The notes below the pieces were generated by a model that made no database searches, was not told the origin of the DNA, and saw only the letters and a list, made by a program, of their open reading frames with translations. The position numbers and the translations under genes were made by a program. DNA of 43,797 nt from Psychrobacter sp. FME13. Its GTDB lineage: Bacteria; Pseudomonadota; Gammaproteobacteria; Pseudomonadales; Moraxellaceae. The DNA lies in NCBI RefSeq assembly GCF_014861395.1, contig NZ_RRYV01000012.1, forward strand, positions 1 through 43,797. The letters run 5' to 3'. Within the stretch, counting starts at the first letter, position 1. Each line of letters begins with the position of its first letter. Of the stretch, positions 38,484-43,797 are shown piece by piece.

Positions 38484-40571
38484 ATGCAGCAATTGGGTTT
38501 TCGTTCCGTATTTGCCAAGTTATTTGCCAGCGTCATGCTAGCACTTACGCTATTTGCAGTCGCTATGGTGCTATTAACGCAGCTTGTGCATGACAAAGAT
38601 GCAAGTATTCGCTCAGAAGTATTAGCCACACAAATTTTGGGACAAATAGACCCATTTTTGCATGAGCTCAATAACTCTGTTAGCCGAGACAATCGCTTAC
38701 AGTCCCGCTTCATGCTGGCAGTGGTCAAAAAAAGCTTTGATATTTTTGATGAGTCATTGCAAGCCAAGATGGGCTTATATGACAGCCAAGGTCGCTTGTT
38801 GATGCAAACAGATAACAGTGATTTACCACTAGAGCTGCCACCTCCTCCTTCTTTGTTATCACGTGCTTTTCCCTCATTTGCAGAAAAAGCTCCTACTCAA
38901 CAAGCTCAAGTTTATAGCAGCACTGGCTATACCCTGTTATATGAATCACGCTTACCTCCAAAAAAACCCGTACTCTCTTCTGCACTGAATTTGTTCACTG
39001 GTACATTACTACTGCTATTCATCATGGCGGGCGTATTATGGTGGATTGCTCGTACCATTACTTGGCGCATCAATCAAATGAGCCAGCAAATGACACAATT
39101 GGGTGATGGTGACTTTACGGTACGAGTTAATGTTAGTGGTAATGATGAAATCACTTCATTGGCATGTGGATTCAATCAAGCCGCCCAAAAAATCGAACAG
39201 CTCATCGATGCCAATAATTTACTACTAGCACATGCCTCTCATGAGCTACGTACGCCCATTACTCGTATTCGCTTACAGATCGAAATGATGGATATGCTCA
39301 CTAATGCTTTACCATCTGACACAAAAGCAAAATTTGATAAGCGGGCTCAGGCAGTCAATCGTGACTTATCAGGACTTAACGATTTGGTAGAGAGCATCCT
39401 ATTAGTCAGCCGTATGGATGCAGGTCACGCTTTACAACAAGTTGAACGTTTAGACTTATACGACCTAGTCAATCAAGAGCGCCAACACTATCCTGAAGCT
39501 ACGTTAATTGGTGAGCATGTTACTATTGATGGGCAAGCAGCGATGCTGACTCACTTAATTCGTAATCTATTGACCAATGCAATGCTGCATGGCAAACCAC
39601 CTGTAACGGTATTATTGTACGGTGTGCAGATGATTGATGAGGCTGGCATCATTCCTGATTATCTGTTACAAACAGTGCTTTGTGATGGCTTCATTGATTG
39701 TAATGGTGTGGATTTTGAATCTTATGATAAGCCACTTGATACTAATGACGGCAGTGTACAAAATACTGTGCCGCTAAATAATACATCAACCACTAGTGAC
39801 AACGGCAACACTGAAACAACAGATTCGATCGCTACACTACCCGCACCACTTATTTATAAAAATGGTGAAACTATTGTTGCCGATACTGATACCGATGCCG
39901 CAGATCATGAGGCTGAGGTAGCGTTATTAGGCAGTCGCACTAACAAGGATACATCTGAGACAAACGCTACTAAAAATTTAGCCACTCATGAAAACACATC
40001 GAGTACTATTAATGAACCTTTATTGAGCGCTAATTATCATCGCTTTACCAATGAATTGACTGCTAAGATTAAAAAATCTATTTGGAAGGCTGTTCCTGAT
40101 ACTCAAGATAGCTCAACAAACAAAAACGTTAAAAACAAAAAATCTGATGAAGCAATTATTGAGTCAACCGTTAACAGTAATAGCCCTAAAAATAGTACGA
40201 ATACACAAGACGACTCTAAAAACAATGCTCCCAACACTACTGAGGCTTTAAACACTCCGCGTAAAGAAGGCTTATTTGCCAAACACATGAAAAAAGCCAA
40301 AGCAGAACCTGTACATCCCCTACCAAAATATGCAGTTTTGTCAGTCATTGATGAAGGTACAGGTATTCCGGAAGACAAACGTGAAGAAGTATTCAGTCCA
40401 TTTGTGCGTTTACAGCAAAAAAATAAAGGCTCTGGTCTTGGTCTATCTTTGGTATCACAAATTGTTACTGCCCATCAAGGACGCATCCTCACCGATACCT
40501 TGAATGGTCATACTAGATTTTTAGTTATCATACCCGTTAAGCATGACCCAAATTACCAACAGAACGATTAA
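38484..40571 (+). CDS. Sensor histidine kinase with interrupted ATPase domain
   Basis: A 695-residue inner-membrane kinase. Helices at about 8-33 and 167-193 enclose a periplasmic part. HAMP follows, then the phosphoacceptor H253 in HASHELRTP. The N-box is R360-N-L-L-T-N. The first G-box, DEGTGIP, starts only at D623; these are about 40 residues apart in usual kinases. The roughly 220 residues between (about 390-610) are Ser, Thr, Asn, Asp and Lys-rich. The F/G2 part (SPFVRLQQKNKGSGLGLSL) is intact, so activity seems possible. It probably phosphorylates the regulator upstream. Confidence 0.85.
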   Translation: MQQLGFRSVFAKLFASVMLALTLFAVAMVLLTQLVHDKDASIRSEVLATQILGQIDPFLHELNNSVSRDNRLQSRFMLAVVKKSFDIFDESLQAKMGLYDSQGRLLMQTDNSDLPLELPPPPSLLSRAFPSFAEKAPTQQAQVYSSTGYTLLYESRLPPKKPVLSSALNLFTGTLLLLFIMAGVLWWIARTITWRINQMSQQMTQLGDGDFTVRVNVSGNDEITSLACGFNQAAQKIEQLIDANNLLLAHASHELRTPITRIRLQIEMMDMLTNALPSDTKAKFDKRAQAVNRDLSGLNDLVESILLVSRMDAGHALQQVERLDLYDLVNQERQHYPEATLIGEHVTIDGQAAMLTHLIRNLLTNAMLHGKPPVTVLLYGVQMIDEAGIIPDYLLQTVLCDGFIDCNGVDFESYDKPLDTNDGSVQNTVPLNNTSTTSDNGNTETTDSIATLPAPLIYKNGETIVADTDTDAADHEAEVALLGSRTNKDTSETNATKNLATHENTSSTINEPLLSANYHRFTNELTAKIKKSIWKAVPDTQDSSTNKNVKNKKSDEAIIESTVNSNSPKNSTNTQDDSKNNAPNTTEALNTPRKEGLFAKHMKKAKAEPVHPLPKYAVLSVIDEGTGIPEDKREEVFSPFVRLQQKNKGSGLGLSLVSQIVTAHQGRILTDTLNGHTRFLVIIPVKHDPNYQQND

Positions 40572-40970
40572 GGTGTATCTCCCATTCACTCGATAGTCAT
40601 CTAAATGGGCTAAAAATAGCTAAACCTTGCCAAACATCGTCAAATAACTGGTCAATATCCAGATACCATTTTCGCTATTTTGCTTGTTTGACGATCATTT
40701 TTATCACTATTTTTGAAATGAACGCTTTGGCCAATCACGCTATTACCTTGATAGCATGTGTTACCCACTGGCAGAATCTTAGCTTCAGTGTTCAACGATC
40801 CTCAATACTATTATGACTGGCTAATAGCTACTGTTCATAAGCCTGTCACGGATGCGCATATCCAAAGTGCCTAATAATATGCTATATTAACGCCCCTTAT
40901 TATAGGGTTGTTAACAGTTGTTTTTTTAATTGGCTTCTTAAGTAGCAAGTAGAAGCAAAACAACACGTTC
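40572..40970. other. Intergenic region upstream of metN (399 nt)
   Basis: An inverted repeat, ATCGTCAAA (40636-40644) with TTTGACGAT (40687-40695), encloses a small CTGG/CCAG hairpin. CCCATT (40581) pairs with AATGGG (40604). I find no SAM riboswitch or other recognized leader, and no ORF. Confidence 0.4.
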
Positions 40971-41777
40971 ATGACTATTAAAAAATTATTAAATTTTGAG
41001 CCCTCCATGAATGACATGATTGTCTTAAACGATGTGACCAAAAGCTTTTTAAGCGACCGATCAATCAAGGACAAAAACGGCAAACCACATTGGTTTACTG
41101 CTGTCGAGCCAACGTCACTGTCTATCCAACAAGGTGAAATATTTGGCCTAATGGGCTACTCTGGTGCCGGAAAGTCCACCTTATTGCGTCTGATTAATAT
41201 GCTCGAACGTCCAGATTCAGGTCAAGTCATCATCGATGGTACCGACTTAACGACTTTGTCTGCCAGTGAGCTACGTATCGCTCGTCACAATATCGGTATG
41301 ATATTTCAGCAATTTAATCTCATGTCTAACCAGACTGTATTTGACAACGTAGCATTTAACTTAAAAATTTCTGGTTATCCAAGTCGTGATATTCATAAAC
41401 GTGTGATGGAATGCCTAGCGATTGTAGACTTAACCGACCGTGCTGGCCACTATCCTGCTCAGCTATCAGGTGGACAAAAGCAACGTGTTGGTATTGCCCG
41501 TGCCATTGCGCCAAGTCCAAAAGTACTACTAGCCGATGAGCCCACCAGTGCGCTTGATCCTGCAACGACCCGCAGCTTACTGACTTGCTTACGTGATATC
41601 AATGAGAAGCTTGGTGTGACCATTGTCATCGTAACCCATGAGATGAGTGTCATTCGTAGACTCTGTGATCGCGCAGCATTACTGCATCAAGGGAAACTAT
41701 TGGAAGTGGCAAACGTAACAGAAGGTCTGATTGAAGCAACCACCACAATTGGCCAAGGCTTAGTGCACGAAGACTAA
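40971..41777 (+). CDS. metN: Methionine ABC transporter ATPase MetN, short form
   Basis: A 268-residue ATPase. Walker A is GYSGAGKST, the signature is LSGGQKQR, Walker B is VLLADEPTSALD, and the H-loop is THEMS. The gene order with metI and metQ supports methionine import. Usual MetN proteins have about 343 residues, with a C-terminal ACT-like domain that binds methionine and inhibits transport. This protein stops right after the ATPase, without frame-shifted remnants. The start is uncertain: no clear ribosome-binding site lies before 40971, and the ATG at 41016 would give the family-like N-terminus MIVLNDV. Confidence 0.9.
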   Translation: MTIKKLLNFEPSMNDMIVLNDVTKSFLSDRSIKDKNGKPHWFTAVEPTSLSIQQGEIFGLMGYSGAGKSTLLRLINMLERPDSGQVIIDGTDLTTLSASELRIARHNIGMIFQQFNLMSNQTVFDNVAFNLKISGYPSRDIHKRVMECLAIVDLTDRAGHYPAQLSGGQKQRVGIARAIAPSPKVLLADEPTSALDPATTRSLLTCLRDINEKLGVTIVIVTHEMSVIRRLCDRAALLHQGKLLEVANVTEGLIEATTTIGQGLVHED

Positions 41778-41798
41778 TGAGAGGCAGGAGAAATAAAT

Positions 41799-42485
41799 AT
41801 GTTAACTGATAGTGGATTATCCGCCTCTATAGACAAACTGTTGGCTCTGCGCAAAGAAATTATCGATGCCTTTATCGATACCTTTATTATGCTTGGTATA
41901 TCCACAGCAGTAGCCATAATTATTGGTGGGCTGTTTGGGGTATTCTTGTTTTTATCCAGTGATCGACAGTTTTTGCAAAATAAGACACTATATGGTGTGC
42001 TAGGTGGCATTACCAACTTTATGCGTGCTTTCCCATTTGTCATTTTAATGATTGCCATGAGTCCTTTTACAAAAGCGATTGTAGGCACAGGCATCGGCCC
42101 TATAGCTGCATCGCTGGTATTGGCCATTGCTGGTTCGTTTTATTTTGCCCGTTTGGTCGAGCAAAACTTACGTGAGGTACCACGCGGTATTATCGAAGCC
42201 ACCGAATCTATGGGAGCCCGTCCTTTTACTATCATTAAAGTCCTACTTAATGAAGCTCGCTCAGGACTGGTGCTGTCAGTGACGATTCTTTGCATCAGCC
42301 TACTCTCTTACTCAGCAGCGGCTGGTATGATTGGTGGTGGTGGTTTGGGTGATTTGGCCATTCGCTACGGCTATTATCGTTATCAAACTGAAGTAATGAT
42401 ATTTATCGTGATTGTCCTTTCAATCATGGTGATTTCTATTCAAGCCACTGGTAACTGGTTGGCTACTCGTTTGGATAAACGCTAA
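41799..42485 (+). CDS. metI: Methionine ABC transporter permease MetI
   Basis: A 228-residue inner-membrane protein with about five helices. The MetI core is seen in TNFMRAFPFVIL and the EAA-type loop (IEATESMGARPFTIIKVLLNEA), which contacts MetN. AGGAG precedes the ATG. It starts 21 nt after metN. Confidence 0.93.
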   Translation: MLTDSGLSASIDKLLALRKEIIDAFIDTFIMLGISTAVAIIIGGLFGVFLFLSSDRQFLQNKTLYGVLGGITNFMRAFPFVILMIAMSPFTKAIVGTGIGPIAASLVLAIAGSFYFARLVEQNLREVPRGIIEATESMGARPFTIIKVLLNEARSGLVLSVTILCISLLSYSAAAGMIGGGGLGDLAIRYGYYRYQTEVMIFIVIVLSIMVISIQATGNWLATRLDKR

Positions 42486-42727
42486 AACCTTTATCCAAAA
42501 ATAGAATAGTGTCAGAGTAAGGGCCATCTGAGCTAATGCTAATATGAATAATATTCAAGGTTTGATGCCAATTTATCCTAAGCAAAAAGCTTGACTTTGT
42601 TACTGAGACCCTTTAATTTTGTTACTAACTTAACAGCCGTTAACTCAGCAGCATTACTATTGATAATGTTGCTTTTTTAATGGTCGCTATTTAACCTTTT
42701 ACATCATACCTTTATTAAGGAAATTCA

Positions 42728-43702
42728 ATGAAATTAACAGATATCAGCCGTCAGTTGGCCACAGCATTTGCGGCAGTTGGCGTATCAAGTCTAGTCTTAG
42801 TTGGCTGTAGTAATTCATCAGCGCCAGAAGCGAGTCAAGAAGCGGTAACCGAAGGTTCAACAGCAGAAACTGCGGCAAATGACATCGATCCTGATCATAC
42901 AAAAATCATTATCGGTACGACCGAAGGTGATTTTGCTGACATGGTACGTAACCAAGTAAAAGGCTCGCTTGAAGCACAAGGCTACGAAGTTGAGCTGATT
43001 CCATTTACTGATTACGTACGCCCTAACTTGGCATTGGCTGAAGGTGACTTGGACATCAACATCTTCCAACATAAGCCTTATCTTGATAACTTCAAAGCAG
43101 AAAACAATCTTGATTTGGTCGAAGTCTTCCAAGTACCAACCGCACCACTTGGTATCTACTCAGGTAAAAAGACCTCTTTTGATGACGCTTATAAAGGCAT
43201 GAGTGTCTCTGCACCAAACGATCCAAGTAACTTTGCGCGCGCTTTGGTTATGATGGATGATCTTGGTTGGATTAAACTAAAAGATGATATCGATCCACTA
43301 ACAGCTTCAAAATCTGACATCGCTGATAACAGCAAATACGATATCGATATCATTGAACTAGAAGCCGCTCAGTTACCACGCGCCCGTGACGAAGTAGACT
43401 TTGCCGTCATCAACGGTAACTATGCAACAGATGCTGGCATCGATCTGACCGAAGCGCTGTTCCAAGAACCTAGTTTTGCTTATGTCAACTGGTCTGCTAT
43501 TAAATCTGCTGATACTGGCAAAAAATGGGTCGAGGACGTTACCAACGCTTATAACTCAGAAGCCTTTAAAAAATATGCTCATGAGACTTTCCCAGGTTAT
43601 AAATATCCAAAAATTTGGGGTGCTGACGACAGTGCACATGCTGAAGGTGATGAACACGAGCACGAGCACGAACATGCAGAAACAGACGCAGCTGCCCAGT
43701 AA
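42728..43702 (+). CDS. metQ: Methionine-binding lipoprotein MetQ (NlpA family) with His-rich tail
   Basis: A 324-residue substrate-binding lipoprotein. The lipobox is LVGC (C27), followed by a polar linker. IIGTTEGDFADMVRNQVK and NIFQHKPYLDNF are NlpA-family parts that shape the methionine site. The tail (from 304) reads H-A-E-G-D-E-H-E-H-E-H-E-H, with five histidines, which is not usual for MetQ. A 242-nt gap separates it from metI, so it may have an extra promoter. Confidence 0.93.
   Translation: MKLTDISRQLATAFAAVGVSSLVLVGCSNSSAPEASQEAVTEGSTAETAANDIDPDHTKIIIGTTEGDFADMVRNQVKGSLEAQGYEVELIPFTDYVRPNLALAEGDLDINIFQHKPYLDNFKAENNLDLVEVFQVPTAPLGIYSGKKTSFDDAYKGMSVSAPNDPSNFARALVMMDDLGWIKLKDDIDPLTASKSDIADNSKYDIDIIELEAAQLPRARDEVDFAVINGNYATDAGIDLTEALFQEPSFAYVNWSAIKSADTGKKWVEDVTNAYNSEAFKKYAHETFPGYKYPKIWGADDSAHAEGDEHEHEHEHAETDAAAQ
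43652..43675 (+). repeat. Hexanucleotide tandem repeat coding the His-Glu tail of MetQ
   Basis: Four tandem copies of GA(A/G)CA(C/T) encode Glu-His pairs. Slippage could change the number of pairs in frame. Confidence 0.7.
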
Positions 43703-43743
43703 GTAAGCACGTATTTAGATGATAAAAAATAGCTATTTTAAAT

Positions 43744-43797
43744 AGGGGCTGTATAGAATTCAAATCAGCGGCAGCCAGATAAAGACACAAGCGAGAA
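43744..43797. mobile_element. End of a second IS with the same terminus
   Basis: AGGGGCTGTATAGAATT at 43744-43760 is the reverse complement of 323-339. The interior differs from the left copy after 16 bases, so this may be the opposite (right) end of the same kind of element. The minus strand is open toward the tip here, which would fit a transposase 3' end, but too little is visible to confirm. Confidence 0.6.

Noticed and set aside
40581..40609. CCCATT/AATGGG pair considered as terminator of the kinase gene
   Set aside because: Only 6 bp with a 17-nt loop and no T-run.
40971..43702. metN-metI-metQ considered as a possible metal importer because of the His-rich tail
   Set aside because: The family motifs and gene order are those of the methionine importer. 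The tail alone does not change the assignment, so it is reported as a finding only.
43726..43739. Palindrome AAAATAGCTATTTT after metQ considered as a terminator
   Set aside because: It has no loop and no G+C-rich stem, so it is not a convincing terminator.

Overview
The window looks like a chromosomal segment of a Moraxellaceae gammaproteobacterium, most likely Psychrobacter. This is inferred from the low-to-moderate G+C, the protein sequences, the canonical pilG-H-I-J-K-chpA-B-C order and the oxyR/ahpC arrangement. No sequence search was run. I see no rRNA, tRNA, CRISPR array or prophage.

Left part (1-9.4 kb). The window opens inside an IS5-family insertion sequence whose end (about 338) has cut off the 3' part of a LysR regulator gene. 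A divergent glutathione-transferase-like gene, a BASS-family transporter and a peroxide-defence block follow. That block holds ahpF, a small YdcH-like gene, ahpC and the divergent oxyR, with a candidate OxyR site between the last two. An HD-domain hydrolase, a TPMT-like methyltransferase and a YgjP-type metallohydrolase come next.

Iron block (9.3-15.8 kb, minus strand). This is an imelysin cluster: imelysin/IrpA lipoprotein, two-heme (DUF1111) lipoprotein, second imelysin-like lipoprotein and DUF1513 beta-propeller. A near-perfect Fur box lies upstream, and a strong intrinsic terminator follows the first gene, suggesting that the downstream genes are made at a lower level. An OmpA-type lipoprotein gene lies upstream.

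Centre (17.2-22.6 kb). This part holds a PlsC/YihG-like acyltransferase, a membrane protein resembling a voltage-sensor domain without a pore, minC, minD and minE (minC is separated from minDE by a long inverted repeat) and a cytochrome b561.

Pil-Chp block (22.7-35.4 kb, minus strand). This is a complete type IV pilus chemosensory system: pilG, pilH, pilI, pilJ, pilK-like, chpA (2309 aa), chpB and chpC. PilJ is markedly short and has almost no periplasmic domain.

Right part (36.1-43.7 kb, plus strand). First comes an orphan HlyD-like lipoprotein adaptor whose two lipoyl halves are separated by a low-complexity insert. An OmpR-type response regulator and a histidine kinase follow; the kinase ATPase domain is interrupted by a low-complexity insert of about 220 residues. 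A methionine ABC importer (metN-metI-metQ) comes last, in which MetN lacks its C-terminal regulatory domain and MetQ carries a His/Glu-rich tail. A second copy of the IS end motif lies 42 nt beyond metQ.

The points most worth following up are the PilJ without a sensor domain, the kinase with a split catalytic domain beside the adaptor with a matching insert, the pore-less voltage-sensor-like protein, and the short MetN paired with a His-tailed MetQ.
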